This document shows positions 18,883 through 26,286 of a stretch of DNA of 64,000 nt, piece after piece. The position numbers and the translations under genes were made by a program. The notes under the pieces are model-generated. The model was not told where the DNA came from, searched no databases, and worked only from the letters and a program-made list of their open reading frames with translations. Numbering within the stretch: position 1 is the stretch's first letter; each line of letters starts with the position of its first letter. The stretch covers positions 47,280 to 111,279 of the forward strand of contig NZ_FOCZ01000021.1 in the NCBI RefSeq assembly GCF_900110245.1, read 5' to 3'. The stretch comes from Niastella yeongjuensis (lineage in GTDB: Bacteria > Bacteroidota > Bacteroidia > Chitinophagales > Chitinophagaceae).

Positions 18883-18996
18883 ATGAATACAATAATAAAA
18901 CTACGACTAGAATCACTATTCCGACTCTCTACTCCACTTGAATTGATCGCTAAGCTGCCCCGCCACAAAAGACGGTATGCCAGAAAACGAAAATAA
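18883..18996 (+). CDS. possible 37-residue basic peptide
   Basis: A short frame from ATG 18883 to TAA 18996 reads 'MNTIIKLRLESLFRLSTPLE...KLPRHKRRYARKRK'. It is very basic at the C terminus, with 10 Lys/Arg in the last 16 residues. No family is recognised. It could be a real small nucleic-acid-binding peptide upstream of the 69-residue gene at 19087, or a chance frame. Confidence 0.25.
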   Translation: MNTIIKLRLESLFRLSTPLELIAKLPRHKRRYARKRK

Positions 18997-19086
18997 TACG
19001 GCAGCATTATTGTAAGTCGACACCTGAAACATAAACCTACAACAAGCAAATAAACATTAATAACTCTATTTTAAATTGGATGGTAG

Positions 19087-19296
19087 ATGGCAAAGAAGCC
19101 CCCACCAAATCATCGTGGTGTGATATTTCCAAGCGATCTCGAAAGATTTCTCCACCTGACTTCACGTGGTGCACGCGCTTATTTGACAAGGGTTAAAAAG
19201 AAATTAGGAAAAGCCAAAGAGCACCTGGTTACTGTTCAGGAATTCTGCAAGCTCAAAAATATTCCCATAGAGGACTTCATCCCATACTTGCTATAA
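19087..19296 (+). CDS. small hypothetical protein, possible DNA-binding
   Basis: A 69-residue basic protein ('MAKKPPPNHRGVIFPSDLERFLHLTSRGARAYLTRVKKKLGK...' ending 'LVTVQEFCKLKNIPIEDFIPYLL'). Charge and helix pattern resemble small helix-turn-helix or excisionase-like proteins: 'HLTSRGARAYLTRVKKKLG' could be a recognition helix followed by a wing, and 'TVQEFCKLKNI' resembles helices that choose a target. No family can be named with certainty. It lies about 470 bases before the DUF6266-like genes and may or may not belong to the mobile element. Confidence 0.55.
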   Translation: MAKKPPPNHRGVIFPSDLERFLHLTSRGARAYLTRVKKKLGKAKEHLVTVQEFCKLKNIPIEDFIPYLL

Positions 19297-19762
19297 TTGC
19301 TGCCTCGCACCTTACAATTTCTTCGGGTCTGTACTTGATCTGCACCAGGTCTTGTTCGGGATTTCTTTTGCTTTTCCCGAAGAAAACAGGGTATTCTCCT
19401 TAGAGAAATCCGAACAAATCCCGAACAAATTCATGCATCTTCCCTGTGAAGCGGCCACAGCTCCATACGATTTATTCTTCACTTTATCTTTCACAACACC
19501 CAGGCACATTCAATAATAACATATTGAAGATCAGCTTTCATCCGTCACAAAACGGCACAAAACGGTTCATTTCTCCTATTGCGGAATAAACAAGCATACT
19601 ACGGAAAACAACAACACATTTCGGCTATAGATTAACCGTTAGTGTTATTTTGAACTTGCTTTGCCATTACATTTGTATCGCACAAGGCAATGAACAAATA
19701 CCGGTAATGAACATTTGCTAAATGCACAGTCTTTTATTTTTTAATTATTAAAACATTCAAAG
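19297..19762. other. intergenic region with TTGTTCGG repeats and a candidate promoter
   Basis: No gene was recognised. It holds TTGTTCGGGATTTC at 19352-19365, the near-inverted GAAATCCGAACAA at 19405-19417 and ATCCCGAACAA at 19418-19428, the last two being tandem on the minus strand. A short direct repeat CACAAAACGG also occurs twice in a row near 19545. A minus-strand frame across 19312-19509 (65 codons) matches nothing and is probably chance. Confidence 0.4.
19649..19675 (+). promoter_or_regulatory. candidate promoter for the first DUF6266-like gene
   Basis: TACATTTG at 19668-19675 matches the -7 consensus TAnnTTTG, and TTTG at 19649-19652 could be the upstream element. The spacing of 15 is slightly short. 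It lies about 88 bases before the start at 19763. Confidence 0.35.
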
Positions 19763-20398
19763 ATGGCTAGATTAAACAAAGGAATCCTGGATGATTTTTC
19801 AGGTAAGGTAGGAAAAGTGATTGGCAGCAGTTGGCGTGGCATAGCTTACATGCGCAGCATTGGCCGCAAAACAGGCAAAGCCAAAACACTCAATCAGGAA
19901 ATTCAACAGGCGAAGTTCAAAACAGCGTCTTCTTTCGGCCAAAGCATGCACGATCTTTTCGAACTTGGCTTTAAGGATTATGCCCAAAAAATGACGGGCA
20001 CGAACTATGCCCAGTCAATTATTCTCAAAGAGGCAATCATAGGCGATCATCCTGATTTCAAGATCGATTACAGTAAAGTGCAGGTTAGCAAAGGCAAACT
20101 TACAAAGGCAAAAACACCTGCCGTAGCGCCTGGCGCAGCTGGCGCGGTCGTCTTTACCTGGACAAGCAACGCAGGTCAAAAAACCGCGAAAGCAAACGAT
20201 CAGTCAATCCTGGTTGCTTATTGTCCCGAGTTAAATGAGACCATGTTTGTGATCGGCGCTACACGGGATACAGGTACCGCTTCATTCGATGTAGCGGATT
20301 TTTCAGGCAAAGCGGTGCAAACCTGGTTAAGTTTCATCACTGCCAATGGTAAGTTAGTCGCCGACAGTACTTATCTCGGTGAAGTAACCGTAGCATAA
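19763..20398 (+). CDS. DUF6266-like protein, copy 1
   Basis: A 211-residue protein with the N-terminal signature 'GILDDFSGKVGKVIGSSWRGIAYMRSIGRKTGKA' (about 7-40). This Gly-rich 'GxVGxVxGxxWKGxxYxRS' pattern is one I associate with the DUF6266 family of Bacteroidota. The second half carries 'DFKIDYSKVQVSKGKLTKA' (about 97-115), 'ANDQSILVAYCPELNETMFVIG' and the end 'WLSFITANGKLVADSTYLGEVTV'. The function of the family is unknown. No signal peptide is seen, so a cytoplasmic or particle-associated role is possible. Two related genes follow directly, and the transposase/tail element starts about 2 kb downstream. This copy is the best match to the family pattern. Confidence 0.7.
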   Translation: MARLNKGILDDFSGKVGKVIGSSWRGIAYMRSIGRKTGKAKTLNQEIQQAKFKTASSFGQSMHDLFELGFKDYAQKMTGTNYAQSIILKEAIIGDHPDFKIDYSKVQVSKGKLTKAKTPAVAPGAAGAVVFTWTSNAGQKTAKANDQSILVAYCPELNETMFVIGATRDTGTASFDVADFSGKAVQTWLSFITANGKLVADSTYLGEVTVA

Positions 20399-20438
20399 TT
20401 GGCCATGTAAATGACGAACTCGAATGCCGTTATGCAAC

Positions 20439-20477
20439 TTAAAATGCTACCCCGAGGGCCCCGGGGGCGCATTTTAA
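20439..20477. terminator. G+C-rich hairpin after DUF6266-like copy 1
   Basis: A near-perfect palindrome: TTAAAATGC and GCATTTTAA flank CCCC/GGGG arms around a short loop (20439-20477). It lies 40 bases after the stop of copy 1 and probably ends or attenuates its transcript before copy 2. Confidence 0.65.
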
Positions 20478-20544
20478 AAAACAGCGGGATCTTCTAGAAC
20501 AATTTTCTTTTAAAATTTTATTCATACACGTTTTAAAATTCTTT

Positions 20545-21156
20545 ATGACACATATAAGTAACAATCCGTCATTAGGTATCATTGAATGCAATAAAGAAAA
20601 TGTCCACGTTGCATTTGCCCAAAACCTGGTTATAACAAGCAGCAACCTGTCAGCCCTCCATTTTGCCCAGCGGGAGATGCTTGAAAGGCTGGCCTTTGTG
20701 TTACAAACCTTTATTCCATTTTTCATTGAAAGCCATGGGCATATTAAAAGGATCGCTGATGTAAGCTATGTTATGTCACACAACCTGATGACCGTACTAT
20801 CCTTTACTGACCTTGAATTTAAGATCGACTATAGCAAGCTATTATTAAGTCAGGGTAATCTGCCAAATGCGATTTCTCCCTTATCAAGGGCTGCGCCTGG
20901 TGGCATAGAATTCTGCTGGGCCAGACATAACCTTGTAGGGACACAAAAAAATGACAAAGCCATCCTGGTGGTGTACTGTGAAGCATTGAATCAATGCATA
21001 TACAATATTGGCGACATAAGACGCGAGGACAAAGGCGTGTTCATGGAAACTCCGCCCTTCTCCGGTTATGAAGTACACTGCTGGTTAAGTTTTTTATCAG
21101 AGGATGAAACTGAGATTGCAACAAGCGTTTATACCGGTCCCTGCTTTATTCCGTAA
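20545..21156 (+). CDS. DUF6266-like protein, copy 2 (diverged N terminus)
   Basis: A 203-residue paralogue of the genes on either side. The C-terminal half is clearly shared: 'LEFKIDYSKLLLSQGNLPNA' (about 92-111), 'KNDKAILVVYCEALNQCIYNIG' (about 132-153) and the end 'CWLSFLSEDETEIATSVYTGPCFI'. The N-terminal Gly-rich 'GxVGxVxG...YxRS' segment of copies 1 and 3 is missing, replaced by 'MTHISNNPSLGIIECNKENVHVAF'. This loss suggests a changed or degenerate role. 'KAILVVYCEALN' is nearly identical to copy 3, so copies 2 and 3 are the closer pair. Function unknown. Confidence 0.6.
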   Translation: MTHISNNPSLGIIECNKENVHVAFAQNLVITSSNLSALHFAQREMLERLAFVLQTFIPFFIESHGHIKRIADVSYVMSHNLMTVLSFTDLEFKIDYSKLLLSQGNLPNAISPLSRAAPGGIEFCWARHNLVGTQKNDKAILVVYCEALNQCIYNIGDIRREDKGVFMETPPFSGYEVHCWLSFLSEDETEIATSVYTGPCFIP

Positions 21157-21199
21157 CTATTCAGATACAACTATCAATTAAAATTTTCAAACCCTGTTT

Positions 21200-21832
21200 A
21201 TGGCACTTCAATTTGGCTTATTCGCATTTACCGGCACTTTAGGCAACGTAGTTGGTTATAGGTACAAAGGAAAATATTACCTGCGCAGCAGGCCCGTTCG
21301 TAAAAATCGTACAGTAACTATTAACCAATTAACACAACAGGAAAAATTTGCTATTGCCGGTAAGTTTGTCCGCTGCCTTTCACCACTGCTTGCCTATAGC
21401 CTCCCTGAACCTAAAAAGATGACGAAATCAAACTTTGTAATGTCGCATATTCTCCGAAATGCAATCACTGGTGCCTATCCTGACTTCAAAATCGACTATA
21501 ACCAGGTGTTCATAAGCCGGGGAAGATTATTTAATGCATGGTCTGAAAAAGTAAGTAGTGAATCAGGGAACGTAACTTTTACCTGGGAAGACAATAGTAA
21601 ACATCAGGGCGGTAACGCTAAGGGCGATGACAAAGCCATCCTGGTGATCTATTGTGAAGCGCTTAATGAGTGTATCTATAGTATACATGCCATTAATCGG
21701 AGCTCTGGCAACGCTACCATTCCTGTGCTTCAATTCCTGGGGCATAAAGTAGAAACCTGGATGGGATTTATCTCTGCCGATGGGAAGTTGAGATCGGATA
21801 GTACCTATACAGGAACTTTGTATATAACTTAA
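21200..21832 (+). CDS. DUF6266-like protein, copy 3
   Basis: A 210-residue paralogue with the full family layout: 'FTGTLGNVVGYRYKGKYYLRSRPVRKN' (about 10-36), 'DFKIDYNQVFISRGRLFNAWS' (about 95-115), 'GDDKAILVIYCEALNECIYSIHAI' and the C-terminal 'WMGFISADGKLRSDSTYTGTLYI'. It starts 43 bases after copy 2 and is followed by a strong terminator at 21885, which closes the DUF6266-like unit. Function unknown. Three tandem copies beside a Mu-type transposase and tail genes are noted in the findings. Confidence 0.68.
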   Translation: MALQFGLFAFTGTLGNVVGYRYKGKYYLRSRPVRKNRTVTINQLTQQEKFAIAGKFVRCLSPLLAYSLPEPKKMTKSNFVMSHILRNAITGAYPDFKIDYNQVFISRGRLFNAWSEKVSSESGNVTFTWEDNSKHQGGNAKGDDKAILVIYCEALNECIYSIHAINRSSGNATIPVLQFLGHKVETWMGFISADGKLRSDSTYTGTLYIT

Positions 21833-21884
21833 AAGTCTTTAGTTGATATAATTTTTGCCATAGTTTAGATTTTAAAGATGAACC

Positions 21885-21915
21885 AAGGGGCTGTGTTCGT
21901 GCAGCCCCTTCTATT
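21885..21915. terminator. Rho-independent-type terminator
   Basis: AAGGGGCTG (21885-21893) pairs perfectly with CAGCCCCTT (21902-21910) over an 8-base loop, followed by T-rich sequence. It ends the DUF6266-like genes and separates them from the convergent small minus-strand frames. Confidence 0.85.
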
Positions 21916-21919
21916 ATTG

Positions 21920-22081
21920 TTATTTTATTAAAAGGCGGGCATGATCAAGAATCTTTTTTGCTTCCTCAACTTTTCTCGGAAACAAGCTCTTCCCTTTTAT
22001 CTGCAAAGCAACAAGAGCTAAAAGACTCGCTTTCGAGACTTTAACTAATTCGGGAGATTTATTGTTATTTTGATAATACAT
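21920..22081 (-). CDS. small hypothetical protein, 53 residues
   Basis: A short minus-strand frame, ATG at 22081 to TAA at 21920, reading 'MYYQNNNKSPELVKVSKASL...' and ending '...RKVEEAKKILDHARLLIK'. It looks like a real small helical protein: regular charge pattern, a Leu/Ala-rich helix ('KASLLALVALQIKGKSLFPRK') and no low-complexity sequence. It begins one base after the stop of the minus-strand frame at 22083-22235, so the two look translationally coupled. No family recognised. It is on the opposite strand from the transposase/tail genes, where early or repressor-side genes of a Mu-like element could lie. Confidence 0.5.
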   Translation of the reverse strand: MYYQNNNKSPELVKVSKASLLALVALQIKGKSLFPRKVEEAKKILDHARLLIK

Positions 22082-22082
22082 G

Positions 22083-22235
22083 CTATTGCAAAGTACTTTC
22101 CAACCGTTGACTCATTTCATTTAAAACATATACACCCCATTGCTCCGCAATCTGTTCCAGGTCTTCTCTTACCCATAACCCTCGTAAAACGACACGCATA
22201 AAAATACAACTACCTGATAACTCCCGGAAGCGCAT
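22083..22235 (-). CDS. small hypothetical protein, 50 residues
   Basis: A short minus-strand frame, ATG 22235 to TAG 22083, reading 'MRFRELSGSCIFMRVVLRGL...' and '...WVREDLEQIAEQWGVYVLNEMSQRLESTLQ'. The frame stays open upstream for 19 more codons without an ATG, so an alternative start there is possible. The last part resembles amphipathic helices of small regulatory proteins, but no family is recognised. It lies just left of the GTTACC repeat region and is divergent from the HTH-like gene at 22754, a typical placement for an element-borne control gene. Confidence 0.45.
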   Translation of the reverse strand: MRFRELSGSCIFMRVVLRGLWVREDLEQIAEQWGVYVLNEMSQRLESTLQ

Positions 22236-22753
22236 ACTGGCACGTTGTTTTGCCCGCGGAAGGGTAATGTGGAGAAGAAAAACGAAACGTTTTCAGGCAG
22301 CATCCCTTCTACTATTCGCTACTGATTAAACCATTTTAAAGCGCTTCAGTAAGCGCTAACAACAGGTTAAATGAAGTTATTTATTGCTGACAATCGCATA
22401 ACCACCTACTGTCAACAGTTAGGTTACCCCTCCCGTTACCTTTTAGGTTACCTTATAGTTGGGTTACCTGTTTAATGATCAATGTTGCTCATTTTAACTT
22501 AATGAAATGTCAATAAATAAGGTAAACCATGTATTATGCAAAAGTGACATCCACTTAAGCAACATGGAAATTCACAGGTAACGATCAGCTGAAACCGTTG
22601 TATGGGTGTCATCTTCAAAGTTGTTCACTTTACATACTTTGCATCATTATACATTTTTGTCAGTGAGCAAGAGCCAAACTACACCACTCATAATTTGATA
22701 GCGACAGTCAAAGCGTTATATATTTGCTGTATCGAAAAACGAGACAAAAGTAA
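22236..22753. promoter_or_regulatory. divergent control region with GTTACC repeats
   Basis: 518 bases without a gene. Four copies of the GTTACC core lie at 22423-22428, 22435-22440, 22447-22452 and 22463-22468; the first three are spaced exactly 12 bases apart and the last 16. A single inverted copy, AGGTAAC, lies near 22576. ATGTTGCT (22482-22489) and AGCAACAT (22558-22565) form a perfect 8-base inverted repeat around part of the region. Such clustered repeats between divergent genes usually bind a repressor. The binding protein may be the HTH-like product of 22754 or a product of the minus-strand small genes. Confidence 0.55.
22694..22726 (+). promoter_or_regulatory. promoter for the HTH-like gene and transposase
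   Basis: TTTG at 22694-22697 and TATATTTG at 22719-22726 are separated by 21 bases, matching the Bacteroidota promoter pattern TTTG-N(17-23)-TAnnTTTG. It lies 27 bases upstream of the start codon at 22754. Confidence 0.6.
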
Positions 22754-22987
22754 ATGGCTGATATTATGCAACGTAAAAAAGAAACAGTGCTGAGAAGGCG
22801 CGATGTAGCCACACTGGTTGCCGGTATTCACGGAGTTACCGCAGATCATGTTAGAAAAGTGATTCGTGGTGACAGGGAAAATGATCAAATTCTTGCCACC
22901 TGCATGCAGATCATAGAAAACGACAACTTATTATTACAGGCAGCTAAAAGCATTGTACCCTTTAACCCAATCGACCTCCAATCATAA
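22754..22987 (+). CDS. small HTH-like regulator at the head of the transposition operon
   Basis: A 77-residue basic protein. 'RRRDVATLVAGIHGVTADHVRKVIRGDRENDQIL' (about 14-47) fits a helix-turn-helix of the lambda-repressor/Ner style: a first helix, the turn 'HGVT' and a recognition helix 'ADHVRKVIRGDR'. The tail 'LLLQAAKSIVPFNPI' is a pattern I associate with small DNA-binding proteins of Bacteroidota mobile elements. It sits immediately before the MuA-type transposase, the place occupied by Ner in phage Mu, and just downstream of the GTTACC repeats, so autoregulation is plausible. The HTH call is by pattern only. Confidence 0.6.
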   Translation: MADIMQRKKETVLRRRDVATLVAGIHGVTADHVRKVIRGDRENDQILATCMQIIENDNLLLQAAKSIVPFNPIDLQS

Positions 22988-23085
22988 AAGTTAAAACGAC
23001 TGGTATCTTCTCTCCACCCATTACCACATGTGCTTATCGATCCTTCCATCAGGACCCCATTGCTGAATCTGTAAACCGTTGACAG

Positions 23086-25110
23086 GTGAAATTTATTGAT
23101 AACAAATTGTATCTCGGATTTTCCGAGATGGTGAATGCTATTGCCAATGCCACAGGCAAAGAGCAGGAAAAAGTAGAGTTGTATTTGCGAAAAGCAAAAA
23201 GCACTGGTACCAAATGCTGGACTTTTCTAAACGATCCCGACGATCGCCGCCGCGTATTGGTTCAATATGAAGCGTTGAAAGAAGAGTATAAGAAAATGGT
23301 GAAGGAATTGTTCGGTAATCCATATGATTTCATGGCGAAAGAGCCCATTTTAAAAATGGTGCATTCCGATCAAAAAGCCGAAGCCTTCTTTCTTTCCTAT
23401 ACATATAGTGATAACCGGTTTTTACCAACGGAGCATGTAACTAAATATGTAAAAGCGGCCAGCTGGTTAAATATGCTCAATGAGATCAATCGCAACAAAA
23501 AGCTCATCAAAAAACAATTGAATGTGAACCTCGATCAGTTCTGGAATAATGTATGCAGCCTTATTAAATCGGAAGGGATTGATCTGCCTGCCAGCTATCA
23601 GCGCTTGCGTAATAAAATGACGGAATATCAGGAGAAAGGATATGCCTGTTTGATCGACTGGCGATTTGGGAATTCACTGGCCAAGAAAATTGACGATGAT
23701 GTACTAAAGAAGTTGCTCGAGCATCCCAATCAATACGACGATGTAATGATCTGTTATCTGTATAACAACTGGGCGCGTCAAAATGACCGGGAAGCAATTG
23801 GCGCCCGCATTGTGAGTTTGCGCAGAAAAGAATGGGAACATGAGATCATTGCCAGTCGGGAAGGCTGGAGTGCTTATAACGAGAAATATGTTCGCCAGGT
23901 AAAAGGGTTACCCGGCCGCACCATGCATCCCCTCGCGTTGGTTGAATGTGATGATTATAACTTCAATTACTATTTTACTGATCCTGATATGACCGAAAGT
24001 GGCAAAGATCTGCAACGCTATGTCGGCTATATAGTCGCCGATAGCAGCATTGGATTGGTATTGGGCGCCAGTTACCGGCATGCCAAAGCACCTGTATTTG
24101 ATATGGTGCGGGTTGCCTGGCTCGATGCTATGTATTATATCCGAAGCCTCACCGGCGGCGATCAGTGGTACCTGCCCTTTGAAGTAAAAGCCGATCACTG
24201 GAATCAAAAAAATGCTTTCCCCTTTTTCAGCAGTATTGCGCGTTTTGTAAAACCAGCCGTGGGTAATAAACACAGAGGCTATATAGAACAACTGTTTGGA
24301 AGCGATCATGCAAAGCGGGCCGAAAAACTGGCTGCGCATAACGAGCTCAACTACAATGGTAACAATTTAACAGCCAGGCACACAGGCGTAAATAAAGAAG
24401 TGCTCAAGGCCAATACAAAAAGGCGTCCGTTAATTGGGGACAATGCCAGCGGGCAGATCAACAAGTTTTTGTATTACATGCGCAACATGCCGGCCATTAC
24501 AAAATCTGATCTGGAAGCGCCCAGCCGGGAAGTACAATGGAAGCAACGATGGAACGAATTGAGTGAAGAACAAAAGTGCCCCATTAGCGATCTGCAGTTC
24601 CTGCACCTGTTTGGTTTTACCCATGCACCACAGGGACGGTCGATAACTATCACCAACAGGGGCATTGAACCTGTTATCAACGGAACAAAATACAGTTACG
24701 ATCTGCCCGATTATGTAAATATGCAGCACCTCATTGGTAGCAAGGTTTCTGTGATCTATGATCCATATGACATGAGCCGGGTACTGATCACTGACCATGA
24801 AAAGATCCGCTTTATAGCCAGGGAAGCCAATCTGCAACCAAGGGCCCTGGTATATCAGTATGATGGAAGCAGAAAAGCACTGGACCTAATCCTTAATGAA
24901 AAGAAAGCCCAGGTGCAAAAGGCAGCATCCCTTTCAGCAGCACGCACGTTTGAAATAGATTCAAAAGCCATCCTGTTTGCCGGGTTAGCACCCAAAGAAC
25001 TGCTGGCTGAATCGGAGCAGGCCTATTACCGGGAAGAGAACAACCAAACGGAAATAACGGAAGACGAAGCCACTGAATTCAACCTATACAAGAATATTTT
25101 TAACCGGTAA
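23086..25110 (+). CDS. MuA-type DDE transposase
   Basis: A 674-residue protein with the Mu transposase / retroviral-integrase core. The DDE residues can be placed: Asp289 or Asp290 in 'ALVECDDYNFNYYF', Asp370 in 'FEVKADHWNQKN', and Glu401 in 'AVGNKHRGYIEQLFGS'. These precede the stretch 'LNYNGNNLTARHTGVNKE', conserved in Bacteroidota members of the group. The N-terminal 200 residues would hold the end-binding domains, and the C-terminal 570-674 the part that contacts MuB in phage Mu. Length is close to MuA (663). It starts at GTG 23086 and is followed 13 bases later by a MuB-like ATPase. All catalytic residues are present, so it could be active. Confidence 0.88.
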   Translation: MKFIDNKLYLGFSEMVNAIANATGKEQEKVELYLRKAKSTGTKCWTFLNDPDDRRRVLVQYEALKEEYKKMVKELFGNPYDFMAKEPILKMVHSDQKAEAFFLSYTYSDNRFLPTEHVTKYVKAASWLNMLNEINRNKKLIKKQLNVNLDQFWNNVCSLIKSEGIDLPASYQRLRNKMTEYQEKGYACLIDWRFGNSLAKKIDDDVLKKLLEHPNQYDDVMICYLYNNWARQNDREAIGARIVSLRRKEWEHEIIASREGWSAYNEKYVRQVKGLPGRTMHPLALVECDDYNFNYYFTDPDMTESGKDLQRYVGYIVADSSIGLVLGASYRHAKAPVFDMVRVAWLDAMYYIRSLTGGDQWYLPFEVKADHWNQKNAFPFFSSIARFVKPAVGNKHRGYIEQLFGSDHAKRAEKLAAHNELNYNGNNLTARHTGVNKEVLKANTKRRPLIGDNASGQINKFLYYMRNMPAITKSDLEAPSREVQWKQRWNELSEEQKCPISDLQFLHLFGFTHAPQGRSITITNRGIEPVINGTKYSYDLPDYVNMQHLIGSKVSVIYDPYDMSRVLITDHEKIRFIAREANLQPRALVYQYDGSRKALDLILNEKKAQVQKAASLSAARTFEIDSKAILFAGLAPKELLAESEQAYYREENNQTEITEDEATEFNLYKNIFNR

Positions 25111-25123
25111 AAATTAAACCATC

Positions 25124-25813
25124 ATGACTGAGACAAAAAAGAAGACTGCAATTAAGACATGGACTGTTGCACCTACCAGCGTATTCAATAAACTAACAGC
25201 CTATTTCGGCGATGCCCAACAACACCCCCGGGGCATCCATGCAATAATCATAAATGCCAGTATGGGGAAAAGCATTACGGTAAAAGCGTTTGCCGAACAA
25301 AAGCCTTCTGTGTATTATGTGTGCTGCCACCGGCACATGCCAATTCGTACGTTGTTGCGCGACATGCTTACCCGCATGGGTAAAGACAGCAGTGGTACTA
25401 TTGCTGAAATGCTCGACAACCTGGTTCACAATCTTGAAAAAGACAAAGAACCGTTATTCATTATTGATGAGGTTGACAAGCTCAAAGATGAAGTACTGGA
25501 AATGTTTGTTGACCTCGAAAACAAATTACATGGCAAATGCGGACTGGTATTTATTGCTACGCCCTATTTAAAAAAGCGCATTGAAACAGGTGTGAACCGC
25601 AATAAGCGTGGTTTTACAGAACTCTATAGCAGAATGAAAAAAATATTCTGGGACCTCACACCAGCAAAACAGGAATTTAAAAAAGACGTGTCGCTCATTT
25701 GCAAAGCCAATGGTGTAAGCAATGAGCAAACAATAACTGAACTGTATAACAAGTGCGATTACGACCTGCGGGTATTGACCGATCTCATCGTTGCATTCAA
25801 AGCTGCTGCCTGA
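25124..25813 (+). CDS. MuB-type AAA ATPase (transposition target selector)
   Basis: A 229-residue P-loop ATPase. The Walker A is 'NASMGKS' (44-50), slightly divergent from GxxxxGKS, and the Walker B is 'PLFIIDEVDKL' (110-120). 'VNRNKRGFTELYSRMKKIFWDLTP' fits the sensor region and the C terminus resembles the MuB helical domain. In phage Mu, MuB binds target DNA and activates MuA. Immediate linkage to the MuA-like gene strongly supports this role. It is shorter than Mu MuB (312), as is common for Bacteroidota homologues. A terminator follows at 25858, so ner-like, muA-like and muB-like genes form one transcript. Confidence 0.82.
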   Translation: MTETKKKTAIKTWTVAPTSVFNKLTAYFGDAQQHPRGIHAIIINASMGKSITVKAFAEQKPSVYYVCCHRHMPIRTLLRDMLTRMGKDSSGTIAEMLDNLVHNLEKDKEPLFIIDEVDKLKDEVLEMFVDLENKLHGKCGLVFIATPYLKKRIETGVNRNKRGFTELYSRMKKIFWDLTPAKQEFKKDVSLICKANGVSNEQTITELYNKCDYDLRVLTDLIVAFKAAA

Positions 25814-25857
25814 TAGTCAGGCACGCCTTCCGATACATAGTATCATCATTACTCTTT

Positions 25858-25900
25858 AATAACCTCCATGCAACAATTTGTTGCCTGGAGGTTATTGTTT
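25858..25900. terminator. terminator after the transposition genes
   Basis: AATAACCTCCA (25858-25868) pairs perfectly with TGGAGGTTATT (25886-25896); a smaller palindrome GCAACAATTTGTTGC sits in the loop and a T-rich run follows. It separates the transposition genes from the late genes. Confidence 0.8.
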
Positions 25901-25954
25901 TGTGACAAAGACCGCTTGTATATATTCCATTCAATTACGATTATTGTAGTACGT

Positions 25955-26275
25955 ATGCGCGGTATCAATACACTTTATACAGATATATTCGACCAGTCAA
26001 AAGAGTCCACACCCAAAGCCGGCAAAGGCCGCAGCTCCCATTTACATAAAGCCCGCAATGAAGCGCTGGTAAGCCGCTATTTTTACTACGGCAATTTTTT
26101 CGACCGCAAACTCAGCTACGAATTCATAATCAAAAAAGTGGCTACAGAATTTTATTTAAGTCCTGTTACTGTTCCCGAGATCATTGAAGCCAATTACAAC
26201 ATCCTGGTTAATCTAAAAAAAGAACAACCTACCATTAAATTCTTCAAAGACAAATGGCCGCACCTGGTGTGGTAA
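25955..26275 (+). CDS. hypothetical protein, possible late-gene regulator
   Basis: A 106-residue basic protein from the ATG at 25955 ('MRGINTLYTDIFDQSKE'). The segment 'ALVSRYFYYGNFFDRKLSYEFIIKKVATEFYLSPVTVPEIIEANYNIL' looks like a helical DNA-binding domain, with 'VATEFYLSPVTVPEII' as a candidate helix-turn-helix. The end 'PTIKFFKDKWPHLVW' is aromatic and conserved-looking. I recall similar small proteins in Bacteroidota phage loci but cannot name a family. Its position between the transposition genes and the tail genes is where Mu carries its middle regulator Mor, so a similar role is an inference from order only. Confidence 0.5.
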   Translation: MRGINTLYTDIFDQSKESTPKAGKGRSSHLHKARNEALVSRYFYYGNFFDRKLSYEFIIKKVATEFYLSPVTVPEIIEANYNILVNLKKEQPTIKFFKDKWPHLVW

Positions 26276-26286
26276 AACACCCCCGC

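Noticed and set aside
19312..19509. Minus-strand frame of 65 codons
   Set aside because: Composition and sequence look random and it runs through the TTGTTCGG repeats.
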